Positions 1 to 6,860 of a stretch of DNA of 9,271 nt are shown in pieces. The DNA lies in NCBI GenBank assembly GCA_017418765.1, contig JAFOMV010000127.1, positions 1 through 9,271 of the forward strand, in the 5' to 3' direction. Within the stretch, counting starts at the first letter, position 1. Each line of letters starts with the position of its first letter. This DNA is from Ruminococcus sp. GTDB lineage: Bacteria; Bacillota_A; Clostridia; Oscillospirales; Ruminococcaceae. The notes below the pieces were generated by a model that saw nothing but the letters and a program-made list of their open reading frames with translations, was not told the origin of the DNA and searched no databases. The position numbers were made by a program, and so were the translations under genes.

Positions 1-1131
1 ATGGAGCGGCAGGGTGATCTCATTTGCAAAATGAGAATACGCATTTGGATAGTCAGCAATATCAAATCCGAGATTCTTATATGCAGTATGCATAGGGAGC
101 GGCTTATAGTGAACATTTGTAGCAATGCTTCGTTCAGCCATACGTGTTATTATCTCATTTCTTTCCTCGCAGGTTATATTCGGGATTCTTGTCAGATAAA
201 GGTGGCCTGACGATGTGTAATCATCTGTAAAATGGTCAAGAGTCTCGATCCCGACAGGTCTGAGCGCCTCGTCATAGCACTCTATTATCTGACGCCTGCT
301 CTCAAGCATACGATCATATCTTTCAAGCTGCTTGAGACCGATAGCAGCAGCTACGTCTGTCATATTGCACTTGTACCATGTTCCCACGATATCGTACTCC
401 CACGAACCGAGCTGTGTCTTTGAAAAAGCATCCTTGCTCTGACCGTGAAGGCTGAAAAGCTGGAGCTGACGGTATATCTCTTCGTCGCTTACGCCTTCAA
501 TAGGGCGCCATGTAAGGGCTCCGCCTTCGGCAGTAGTAAGGTTCTTTACTGCGTGGAAGCTGAAGCTTGTGAAGTCGGCAATATTGCCCACATATTTATC
601 GTAACGTTTAGCACCGAAAGCGTGAGCAGCATCTGCATTTATTGAGATGCGGCCGATCGCTTCCTGAATCTTATTTTTAGGTCTGAATAAAGACTTTTTG
701 CTTTCGACGATCTGAAAAAGTCTTTCATAGTCACAAGGGATACCTGCAAGGTCAACAGGAATGATGACTTTTGTTTTTTCCGTAATTGCCTTTTCAACTT
801 CATCATAGTTGATCTCAAAACTGTCTGGCAGAGTATCTACAAGAACAAGTTTTGCGCCTACATGACATACAACAGAAGCAGTTGCTGTGTATGTATATGC
901 AGTTGTTATAACTTCGTCGCCCTCACCTACACCAAGAAGCCTCAGAGCCATTTCCGCACAGGCAGTCTGAGAATTAAGGCAGCATGCCTTGTTTACGCCA
1001 AGCTTTTCAGCTATATTCTTTTCAAAACGCTTGGTCATTGGTCCTGTAGTTATCCAGCCTGATTTCAATGCTACACAAACTTCACGGATCTCACTGGCAG
1101 AAATATCAGGCGGTGAAAAAGAAATTTTCAT
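1..1131 (-). CDS. DegT/DnrJ/EryC1/StrS-family nucleotide-sugar aminotransferase (C-terminus cut by window edge)
   Basis: This is a PLP-dependent aminotransferase of the family that aminates 4-keto (or 3-keto) nucleotide sugars, usually with glutamate as donor, in the cytoplasm. The frame is open for 377 codons from ATG 1131-1129. An SD (GGAGGGG) lies just upstream. The PLP lysine is K196 in SFHAVKNLTTAEGG. D167 in NADAAHAFGA is the usual pyridine-nitrogen contact, and SGWITTGPMTKRFE near residue 24 is a family hallmark. The read ends at YPNAYSHFANEITLPLH, so about 30 C-terminal residues are missing. Between GIPCDY and NADAAH there is a lysine-rich stretch (about residues 143-162) longer than in many homologues. 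The gene is monocistronic as far as visible. Substrate is inferred: the CapD-like dehydratase at 4911-6401 could supply a UDP-4-keto-6-deoxy-HexNAc, giving a bacillosamine-type 4-amino sugar. Family call is secure; substrate is not. Confidence 0.93.
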   Translation of the reverse strand, partial: MKISFSPPDISASEIREVCVALKSGWITTGPMTKRFEKNIAEKLGVNKACCLNSQTACAEMALRLLGVGEGDEVITTAYTYTATASVVCHVGAKLVLVDTLPDSFEINYDEVEKAITEKTKVIIPVDLAGIPCDYERLFQIVESKKSLFRPKNKIQEAIGRISINADAAHAFGAKRYDKYVGNIADFTSFSFHAVKNLTTAEGGALTWRPIEGVSDEEIYRQLQLFSLHGQSKDAFSKTQLGSWEYDIVGTWYKCNMTDVAAAIGLKQLERYDRMLESRRQIIECYDEALRPVGIETLDHFTDDYTSSGHLYLTRIPNITCEERNEIITRMAERSIATNVHYKPLPMHTAYKNLGFDIADYPNAYSHFANEITLPLH

Positions 1132-1264
1132 TATTTACCCCTCCAATAATAATTGAATACTTCAAATGAAAATCTCAAGCGTTTATTAAATTTTTTTCAA
1201 AAGTGTTTTTTTATAGCAATTTCTATAATTGAAGCTGCATATTCATTAAAGGTATTTCGTGGCT

Positions 1265-1294
1265 ATTATAGCACACTGCTATTCGTAATGTCAA
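1265..1294 (-). promoter_or_regulatory. Sigma-A promoter of the DegT-family aminotransferase gene
   Basis: Read leftward, TTGACA (1294-1289) and TATAAT (1270-1265) are both perfect consensus hexamers, 18 nt apart. TGTGC precedes the -10, giving an extended -10 (TGn). Transcription should start near 1258, leaving an AT-rich 5' leader of about 125 nt before the ATG at 1131. Confidence 0.85.
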
Positions 1295-1297
1295 GAT

Positions 1298-1319
1298 ATA
1301 TTACAACTTTTTGTAATAT
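1298..1319. promoter_or_regulatory. Palindrome abutting the -35 box (candidate operator)
   Basis: ATATTACAA and TTGTAATAT form perfect 9-bp arms around a 4-nt spacer (CTTT). The palindrome sits 4 bp upstream of the -35 box at 1289-1294. This position suits an activator or repressor site for the leftward aminotransferase gene. The regulator is unknown; an AT-rich palindrome could also arise by chance. Confidence 0.45.
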
Positions 1320-1694
1320 CTGACAGATTTTAGACAGTGTGTATATTCAACCTATTCAAAAGAATCAATCAACGGCAAAATCTGATTTGATAATACTTGC
1401 TGAGATGAAATATATAAATCAAATCATTGCTATAATATTATACTTTTTTCCTCGTAATTATGCATGTTGTGTATAAAATAATCTATTAACATTAGATAAA
1501 ATTATGAATATAAATACCAATATTTATATCATATATATAATTAACTTCAGTTTCATGAGAATACAAACGTTTATATCTCACCTAATTTATACCATTTGTA
1601 TATCAAAAACTTGCTTTTATTATTCATTTTCAACAAACAATCTATAGACTAATTGGATAATTCGTCATTTATTGTGCGGACACGATAGTATTTG
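1320..1694. other. AT-rich intergenic spacer, no recognised feature
   Basis: This stretch between two divergent promoters is strongly AT-rich with stops in all frames. I see no tRNA, terminator or convincing ORF. It probably separates the aminotransferase from the small acidic protein gene. Confidence 0.6.
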
Positions 1695-1723
1695 TTGACT
1701 TTTTGTATATTCTGTGATATAAT
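1695..1723 (+). promoter_or_regulatory. Sigma-A promoter of the small acidic protein gene
   Basis: TTGACT (1695-1700) and TATAAT (1718-1723) are separated by 17 nt, with TGTGA just before the -10. A start near 1730 gives a leader of about 116 nt before the ATG at 1847. Confidence 0.82.
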
Positions 1724-1756
1724 ATCGATATGAAATTCAATTAAATTCTCATATGC

Positions 1757-1827
1757 TGATCATCCCCTATTGTGATCCTGTATCACGATCACTGTGAGAC
1801 ATGAATAAGCTCGCCTTTGTACGAGTT
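1757..1827 (+). promoter_or_regulatory. Hairpin-forming 5' leader of the small acidic protein gene
   Basis: GTGATC (1772-1777) can pair with GATCAC (1787-1792), while GTGAT (1772-1776) can instead pair with ATCAC (1782-1786), so the two hairpins exclude each other. TGATCA at 1757-1762 can compete for the same bases. A further stem, AGCTCG (1808-1813) with CGAGTT (1822-1827, one G-U pair), ends 6 nt before the SD. The stems are short, so regulatory function is only possible. Confidence 0.3.
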
Positions 1828-1846
1828 CGTTGTGGAGGTAATAAGT

Positions 1847-2176
1847 ATGGATAATAATATGAAACTAAGATTTTTCCTGGCACAGCTTCGTAAATTTCTG
1901 CCTGAAAAAACAATATACGAAGCACTCTCCTCTCTCCCGGATGATATCTTCGATGTTGACGATTATCTCCATATCCCATGCCTGAGCAGCGATGAGGATG
2001 TCAAGGAATTTATATGCGACAATGGTTTTGAAGATCCTGAAAATATAATCAGATTTTTCATGGATCAGTATATGGTTTATTTCGACGAAATTATCAATGA
2101 TATCTTTGAGGAACTCGATATCTCAGACGGCAGCAATATTATAAACAGCAGTTACAACTGTCTCAAAGCTGAATAA
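1847..2176 (+). CDS. Small acidic protein of unknown function
   Basis: I do not recognise this 109-residue protein. ATG 1847 is preferred because GGAGG (1834-1838) lies 8 nt upstream; the in-frame TTG at 1817 has no comparable SD and would place the GGAGG inside the gene. The product has about 25 Asp/Glu against about 8 Lys/Arg, so it is strongly acidic. The basic residues cluster at the N-terminus (MDNNMKLRFFLAQLRKFLPEK), followed by an acidic DDIFDVDD patch near residue 32 and an aromatic/acidic segment near residues 69-90. There is no signal peptide or membrane segment, so it should be cytosolic. It has its own promoter and terminator and is a single-gene unit. A real gene is likely from signals alone; function is unknown. 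Confidence 0.78.
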   Translation: MDNNMKLRFFLAQLRKFLPEKTIYEALSSLPDDIFDVDDYLHIPCLSSDEDVKEFICDNGFEDPENIIRFFMDQYMVYFDEIINDIFEELDISDGSNIINSSYNCLKAE

Positions 2177-2181
2177 ATAAT

Positions 2182-2222
2182 AAAAGCCTCCTTTTGTGTA
2201 TAATATGCAAAGGAGGCTTTTT
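2182..2222. terminator. Bidirectional intrinsic terminator
   Basis: AAAAGCCTCCTTT (2182-2194) pairs with AAAGGAGGCTTTT (2209-2221) around a 14-nt loop. It ends in T's rightward, and leftward the complement reads into TTTTATTATT. It lies between two convergent genes, 6 nt after the acidic protein stop and 17 nt beyond the VanZ stop, so it can serve both. Confidence 0.92.
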
Positions 2223-2238
2223 CAGTCACCGCTTATTA

Positions 2239-2685
2239 TCATGTATCAGACGGCGGAATCTTTCCTTGCTGCGAGTATAACCATCTTGCAAGCGGACAGC
2301 CGATAAGCGCTCCGATAAGTGTTCCAAGCGTATTATGAACTATATCGTCTATCTCAAAGAAACCACGTGTTGTTATAAGCTGAATTATCTCAATAAACAC
2401 AGAAATGAAGCATCCGGTAAGTGCCACTTTTTTCAGACTGTCTGCCTTCCTGATCCAGATCGGTACTAAAATACCAAGAGGCAGAAGCATAATTACGTTT
2501 CCAACAATATCAAACAGTATAGATTCATTTCCTTTAAGATATTCCGATATCTCCCAGAACGGCGGTTTGATATTAAGAGTGTATGTCGGCTGTCTGTGCA
2601 GCAGAGTTATCATCAAGACAATATATGCATACGGTACCGACAATGATCTTAATAAGATCAGCAGTAATTTTTTTATGATACGGAT
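2239..2685 (-). CDS. VanZ-family membrane protein, probable non-AUG (AUC) start
   Basis: VanZ-family proteins are small polytopic membrane proteins; the founding member gives low-level teicoplanin resistance, and most are of unknown role. The family pattern is clear: GNVIMLLPLGILVP (about residues 62-75), SVFIEIIQ (95-102) and DDIVHNTLGTLIG (113-125), spread over about four hydrophobic segments. The start is odd. The only standard start in frame is TTG at 2643-2641, which has no good SD and would cut into the first membrane segment. A strong SD (GGGAGGA, 2698-2692) and the promoter lie further upstream, placing the start at ATC 2685-2683, 7 nt past GGAGG; this yields 148 residues beginning RIIKKLLLILL. 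An in-frame TAA at 2709-2707 closes the frame upstream. Alternatively the ATG was lost by mutation or sequencing error. Family is secure, start uncertain. Confidence 0.85.
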   Translation of the reverse strand: MRIIKKLLLILLRSLSVPYAYIVLMITLLHRQPTYTLNIKPPFWEISEYLKGNESILFDIVGNVIMLLPLGILVPIWIRKADSLKKVALTGCFISVFIEIIQLITTRGFFEIDDIVHNTLGTLIGALIGCPLARWLYSQQGKIPPSDT

Positions 2686-2714
2686 ATTGATTCCTCCCGA
2701 ATTATTTTATTGCT

Positions 2715-2743
2715 ATTATACACTGTGAATCTTATATTGTCAA
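2715..2743 (-). promoter_or_regulatory. Consensus sigma-A promoter of the VanZ-family gene
   Basis: Read leftward, TTGACA (2743-2738) and TATAAT (2720-2715) are perfect hexamers with a 17-nt spacer. Transcription should begin near 2708, only about 10 nt before the SD at 2698. The mRNA leader is therefore very short and translation is expected to begin near 2685. Confidence 0.88.
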
Positions 2744-2764
2744 GTCTTACACCACTAAAATGAC

Positions 2765-2799
2765 AGGAGTACTGCCAATAAAAGACAGTACTCCTTTTT
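2765..2799. terminator. Stem-loop downstream of the dockerin protein gene (probable terminator)
   Basis: AGGAGTACTG (2765-2774) pairs perfectly with CAGTACTCCT (2786-2795) around an 11-nt loop, about 24 nt beyond the dockerin gene stop. The clean T5 tract (2795-2799) is on the + strand. Leftward, the stem is followed by TGTCATTTTAG, a weaker U-tract. It probably ends the leftward dockerin transcript, perhaps incompletely. Confidence 0.65.
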
Positions 2800-2818
2800 G
2801 TCTTATATCTCCCGATTT

Positions 2819-4825
2819 TTACACAAATTCTTCCAATGATACAGCTTTATTGCCGTTTGTTGACGAATAAGCATAATATGAAAGAACTGCCGAAGCATCA
2901 CGTCCATCAACTATTCCATCCTTATTCAAGTCTGCCGCTTTCACCTGTGCCTTACTGAACGAAACAGCCTGACCGGCAGATGTTCTTGCGTATTCAGTAA
3001 GAATTGCAGTGGCATCTCTCCCATCGATCATATTGTTTCCGTCAACGTCACCGATATTCAAGTCACCTGAAACGACTGTTGTCGCTGTTGTTGAAACAAC
3101 GGTATCCGCACCCGATGAAGAAGTTGAGACCACAGGTGCGGCTGCTATACTGAATGGTGCTGACATATGATTGACCTCAAACATTCTTTCAACCATTTCT
3201 GTAAATTCCTGACGTGTTGCTTTGCCGTGAGGATCTATCATGCGTTCTTCCTTAGGTGCGTCAGGCTCCCCCTTGCCTTCGATGATATGCCATGTACACG
3301 CCCAGCATATAGCCTCCCAATGATCAAAATCCACCTCAAAGTAATCCATGAAATCGTCACTTCTGCCGAAGTCAACAGAGCGTTCTAAATCCATCGCTTC
3401 GGAATATCTCATAAGCAAAAGTGCAAGGTCTTCTCTTGTGAGCCATTTGCCAACACCGAAGGTATCCGACGCATTATTCGGATAACCTAAAAACATAGCA
3501 TATTTCTCGCACCATAGCACAGCGTTTTCATACCATGCACCGTTTTCAATATCCTTGAATCTCGTCTTCAGATCCTTGACCGATGGCTTCCCTGCCATTT
3601 CATAGATCGTCTGTGCCGCTGCCTCTCTCGTTATCAGGCTGCTTGTATCTGCAATGACAGCTTCTTCCTCTTTAACAGGCAGAGAAGCTTTGAGTTCTGA
3701 ATCAAGCTTTACCTTGTTGTCAAGGGCAACAAAGAGTATATTGTCTCCTCCTGTTGAAGTATCACCGCCGTAGTTTATCTTCCATGCGTGGAACTTTCCG
3801 TAGTTCCATACGTCCTCATCCTCGCCCTCATTGCGTGTCTTTACAAGGAAAGGATTATAGCCGATATCAAGTTCGGCAAAATCGTTTATGAACGCCTGCA
3901 AAAAGCGCAGATTCGGATTTCCGGACAGGTCAAGTCCTTTTAACTTGTTCTGCATACAGTCAAGATATGCAAGCTTTGGGTTGTTTGAAACATCAAGCGA
4001 TTCAAGTTCGTTATATGAGCAGATGAGCTTGTTAAGCTCAGGGTTATGGCTGACATCTATGGATGTTGCTCCGTTGTTTGAGCAGTTATAGTATTGCAGT
4101 CCAGGGCACTTGCTGACGTCGATACTTCCGAGCTCATGGTTATCCCATACATCAAGTCTTTTCATTTTAGGGCAGCAGGTGACATCAAGCGTCTTGAATT
4201 TATTCCTGAATGCGTCAAGATGCTGCATCTTCGGATTATGTGAAAGATCAAGCTCAGTAAGATCACAGTCACCGCACATAAGATGTTCAAGCTCTGGATT
4301 GTGGCTTACATCTATTTTTTTCAGTGGATTTGTATTGCATTCGATATAGGACATTTTCGGATTCTGCGAAACGTTCAGGGAGGTCAGGTTGCAGTCGAAA
4401 CAGTACACCCATTCAAGTGTCGGGTTAGCTGAAAAGTCCAGCGATGTAAAGGGATTTCCCGAGCACCATACACCTGTTATCTCCTGATTCTTGCTCAGAT
4501 CAAGGGTACTTATCTGATTATCCATGCAGTACAGTCCACGCAGCTCGGTAAGGTACTCGATACCTTGCAGTGACTTGATATTCATCCCGTTGCACCATAT
4601 ATTTCTTGCTACTAAAAGCTCATCGGCGTCGATAGTGCCGTTGCTGTCTTTATCAAAAGCGCTTGAAACATATGCTCTGAAATTAGGATCGGGAAAATTT
4701 GCAGAGGTAACATCGACAGGCTTCAGATCGTATACATGGGTTTCTTCGCCGGTCATTCCGCAAAGTGGCGTGACAGCGATACATGAGACAATAAATGCTG
4801 ATATCACGGAGGTTATTTTCTTCAT
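2819..4825 (-). CDS. Secreted leucine-rich-repeat protein with EF-hand, SLH-like modules and C-terminal type I dockerin
   Basis: A 668-residue exported protein, probably displayed on the surface or bound to a cohesin scaffoldin. Start MKKITS (4825-4823) is chosen over the upstream ATG at 4867, which lies in the preceding terminator; the SD (AAGGGAAG) is moderate. In order: signal peptide (about 1-24); a canonical EF-hand loop (58-69: D58, D60, N62, T64, D66, E69); ten leucine-rich units of 21-22 residues (108-318) of the form LDVSxNPxLxxLxC; a cap region; SLH-like repeats (about 394-551, with WYENAVLW, LTREDLALLLMRY and ATRQEFTEMVERM); a Ser/Thr/Ala/Val linker (552-586); dockerin (589-668). 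The dockerin loops use D593, D595, N597, D601, D604 and D632, N634, D636, D640, D643, each followed by GRDA[TS]A. No catalytic domain is visible, so an adhesive or structural role is inferred. A terminator separates it from the upstream dehydratase gene and no clear promoter is seen. Confidence 0.93.
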   Translation of the reverse strand: MKKITSVISAFIVSCIAVTPLCGMTGEETHVYDLKPVDVTSANFPDPNFRAYVSSAFDKDSNGTIDADELLVARNIWCNGMNIKSLQGIEYLTELRGLYCMDNQISTLDLSKNQEITGVWCSGNPFTSLDFSANPTLEWVYCFDCNLTSLNVSQNPKMSYIECNTNPLKKIDVSHNPELEHLMCGDCDLTELDLSHNPKMQHLDAFRNKFKTLDVTCCPKMKRLDVWDNHELGSIDVSKCPGLQYYNCSNNGATSIDVSHNPELNKLICSYNELESLDVSNNPKLAYLDCMQNKLKGLDLSGNPNLRFLQAFINDFAELDIGYNPFLVKTRNEGEDEDVWNYGKFHAWKINYGGDTSTGGDNILFVALDNKVKLDSELKASLPVKEEEAVIADTSSLITREAAAQTIYEMAGKPSVKDLKTRFKDIENGAWYENAVLWCEKYAMFLGYPNNASDTFGVGKWLTREDLALLLMRYSEAMDLERSVDFGRSDDFMDYFEVDFDHWEAICWACTWHIIEGKGEPDAPKEERMIDPHGKATRQEFTEMVERMFEVNHMSAPFSIAAAPVVSTSSSGADTVVSTTATTVVSGDLNIGDVDGNNMIDGRDATAILTEYARTSAGQAVSFSKAQVKAADLNKDGIVDGRDASAVLSYYAYSSTNGNKAVSLEEFV
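3872..4504 (-). repeat. Coding tandem repeat: ten 63-66 bp leucine-rich units
   Basis: Ten consecutive units of 21 codons (one of 22) encode the LDVSxNP-type repeats of the dockerin protein. The most alike units carry DVSHNPEL. The repeats have diverged at the DNA level and are a protein repeat, not a CRISPR or satellite array. They create spurious rightward ORFs on the opposite strand. Confidence 0.9.
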
Positions 4826-4848
4826 ATGATCGTTCTTCCCTTCTGTAT

Positions 4849-4900
4849 AAAATAAAAAGTGACACACTCCCCCGCCGCAGAGGCTGAGGAGAATGTCACT
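4849..4900 (-). terminator. Intrinsic terminator between the dehydratase and dockerin genes
   Basis: Read leftward, AGTGACA (4900-4894) pairs with TGTCACT (4864-4858). Inner CTCC/GGAG (4888-4891 with 4867-4870) and GCC/GGC pairs extend the stem, and TTTTTATTTT follows. It starts about 11 nt after the dehydratase stop. Its T-tract ends only about 25 nt before the dockerin ATG, leaving almost no room for a separate promoter, so partial read-through may feed the dockerin gene. Confidence 0.85.
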
Positions 4901-4910
4901 ACAATGCGTA

Positions 4911-6401
4911 TCATTTTGCAGCTACCAGATTTTTATGGTTGAATTCGTCGGGAGTGATAAATGTTGGTACTATATTATGCAGTGCTTTTATCGCAATATC
5001 GACATCGTTTTTCTTCGCAGCGTCACGCAGTATATATAGCTGTTCAATAAATTGCTGTGGTTCAATTTCGATTTGTTTTCCAATGAATATGAGCTTATTA
5101 GATGTCTTTTTGAGACCTTCTTCATTCATAAGAAGTTCTTCTTTTATTTTTTCTCCGGGTCTTAGACCGATGAATTCTATATCAACGTCCTGATACGGAA
5201 CTTTTCCGTACATTCTGATAAGATTTTCGGCAAGTGTGACTATACGTACAGGCTTTCCCATGTCAAGCACGAATATCTCGCCGCCTTTTGCAATGGCAGC
5301 AGCTTCAAGGACGAGGCTTACAGCTTCAGGTATAGTCATGAAGTATCTGATGATATCCGGATGGGTTACAGTAACAGGTCTTCCGTGTTCTATCTGCCGC
5401 TTGAAAAGCGGAATGACAGAACCATGTGAACCAAGTACATTTCCGAAACGTGTTGTAACAAATTCCGTGATCCCTTCTTTCTGCTGAGAAAGATACTGGA
5501 TTATCATCTCACAGCAGCGTTTTGAAGCTCCCATTGCATTTGTCGGGTTGACCGCTTTATCAGTGGATATCATCACGAACTTTTTAACATTATGGAACTG
5601 TGCAAGAGTTGCAACATTGAATGTTCCTATAACGTTATTCTTTATAGCCTCCATCGGAGATTTTTCCATTAGCGGAACGTGCTTGTGTGCAGCTGCATGG
5701 AAAACGATATCCGGCTTGTATTCCTCGAATATGGTATTCATCCTGTCGTAATCACGCACAGAAGCTATAAGTGTCTCGATATTGAGTGTGTTGCCGTATT
5801 CCATGATCAGTTCCTGCTGTATGTCATAGGCAGTATTCTCATAAATATCGAGTATGATTATCTGTTCAGGCGAATACTTGGATATCTGACGGACAAGCTC
5901 AGAACCTATCGAACCGCCGCCGCCTGTTATCAGACATTTCTTGCCCCTTATGAACTCTTTTATCTCGACGTTATCAAACTTTATGGACTCCCTTCCGAGA
6001 AGGTCCTCTATCTTGAAATCACGTATCTGATGAACGAGCTTATATCTTGATTCGTCAAAAATAAGGCTTCCTATGAAAGGTATGACCTTTATGGGAACAT
6101 TAGTTGATGAACATATACCGAGTATTCTCTGTCTGTCGTCATCATCACATGACGGGATAGCAAAAACGATCTGCTCGATATCATATTCCTTCACTATCGC
6201 AGGTATCTCATGGGTAACTCCCACGATCTTTACGCCTTTGATATCCTTACCGATACATAGGCTGTTATCATCAACTATGCAAACAGGATCATACTCAGCA
6301 CAGCTCTTATCAGCTTCATACGGTGATCCCTTTGCGTTAAAAATCTCGGTCAGAATTGTTTCACAGGCCTGACCTGCACCGACAATAAGTGTTCGTTTCA
6401 T
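4911..6401 (-). CDS. CapD/WbpM/PglF-family nucleotide-sugar 4,6-dehydratase, soluble form
   Basis: An extended SDR enzyme of the polysaccharide biosynthesis CapD family, which typically converts UDP-GlcNAc to UDP-4-keto-6-deoxy-GlcNAc using bound NAD. The 496 residues hold a first Rossmann domain (KRTLIVGAGQA at 2-12) and a catalytic domain from about 150, with NAD loop TGGGGSIGSEL (159-169). STDKAVNPTNAMGASKR (279-295) places T280, D281, K282, M290 and K294 at the spacing of the Met-containing active site known for WbpM/PglF (Met replaces the SDR Tyr). RPGEKIKEELL (414-424) is also conserved. The four N-terminal membrane helices of full-length relatives (about 600-660 residues) are absent, so this form should be cytosolic. 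ATG 6401-6399 has GGAG 8 nt upstream. Its mRNA appears to carry a leader of about 595 nt. The product could feed the DegT aminotransferase at 1-1131 (inference). Confidence 0.93.
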   Translation of the reverse strand: MKRTLIVGAGQACETILTEIFNAKGSPYEADKSCAEYDPVCIVDDNSLCIGKDIKGVKIVGVTHEIPAIVKEYDIEQIVFAIPSCDDDDRQRILGICSSTNVPIKVIPFIGSLIFDESRYKLVHQIRDFKIEDLLGRESIKFDNVEIKEFIRGKKCLITGGGGSIGSELVRQISKYSPEQIIILDIYENTAYDIQQELIMEYGNTLNIETLIASVRDYDRMNTIFEEYKPDIVFHAAAHKHVPLMEKSPMEAIKNNVIGTFNVATLAQFHNVKKFVMISTDKAVNPTNAMGASKRCCEMIIQYLSQQKEGITEFVTTRFGNVLGSHGSVIPLFKRQIEHGRPVTVTHPDIIRYFMTIPEAVSLVLEAAAIAKGGEIFVLDMGKPVRIVTLAENLIRMYGKVPYQDVDIEFIGLRPGEKIKEELLMNEEGLKKTSNKLIFIGKQIEIEPQQFIEQLYILRDAAKKNDVDIAIKALHNIVPTFITPDEFNHKNLVAAK

Positions 6402-6505
6402 TTTTTACACTCCAATTAATATTTTTTCGCTCAATATAATTACCTGGAAATAATATGAAAGAACAATCCTGCCATGACGGGAGCAGAAAAAGTCATTATC
6501 AGCAG

Positions 6506-6583
6506 TCAAATAAAACTGCTGTCAGCGAATCTCTCTGCTTCAGAAAGTGCATACTCTGCCATGATACCGAATGTCACCGCCAT
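6506..6583 (-). CDS. Possible 25-residue leader peptide
   Basis: ATG 6583-6581 follows AGGAAAG with a short SD spacing and opens a 25-codon frame beginning MAVTFGIMAEYALSEAERF and ending at TGA 6508-6506. Its stop lies inside the CAGCAGT/ACTGCTG hairpin, as in some attenuators. No homologue is known to me. A chance ORF in structured RNA is quite possible. Confidence 0.2.
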   Translation of the reverse strand: MAVTFGIMAEYALSEAERFADSSFI

Positions 6584-6673
6584 GACTTTCCTGCCTGAAC
6601 GCAGAAAACATGACAGATCAGATGTATAGCAGGAGCAGCGATCTGATCGCTAACCATCCTTACTTCATCGGAG

Positions 6674-6720
6674 TATGACAACAGTTATTATAGCGTTGAT
6701 GAAGTTTACCCCCCCTAATA
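6674..6720 (-). repeat. Leader repeat module, copy 2 (G7 tract)
   Basis: On the + strand this 47-nt copy carries CAGTTA (6682-6687), TTGATGA (6696-6702), a C7 tract (6709-6715) and TAATA (6716-6720). The same blocks occur in the same order and at almost the same spacing at 6861-6908. In the leftward transcript they read UAUUA, G7, UCAUCAA, UAACUG. Confidence 0.5.
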
Positions 6721-6860
6721 TCCGGAGCTCTTATAACAGAGCGGCTGATGCTTCATATCCGCTGTGAATCCCTTTAAGGGAAATACGTTCCATTGGGATA
6801 TTTCGCATACATCCGGACAGATAAGGCATTGTTTCCCGGCCCCGTAAACACAGCCGGAAA

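Noticed and set aside
1817..1846. TTG start extending the small acidic protein by 10 residues
   Set aside because: The strong GGAGG at 1834-1838 sits at ideal distance from ATG 1847, and TTG 1817 has no SD.
3872..4504. Regular 63-bp periodicity resembling a CRISPR or satellite array
   Set aside because: The units are in frame leucine-rich protein repeats with diverged DNA, with no constant repeat and variable spacer layout.
4826..4867. ATG at 4867 as start of the dockerin protein
   Set aside because: It would place 14 residues, partly encoded by the terminator stem and T-tract, before a standard signal peptide starting MKK; MKKITS is the natural start.
6440..6496. 18-codon leftward ORF near the dehydratase start
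   Set aside because: No SD precedes its ATG and its length is within chance expectation.
6687..6692. TATAAT (leftward) as an internal promoter for the dehydratase gene
   Set aside because: There is no -35-like hexamer at the right distance (the sequence is G-rich there) and no TGn element.
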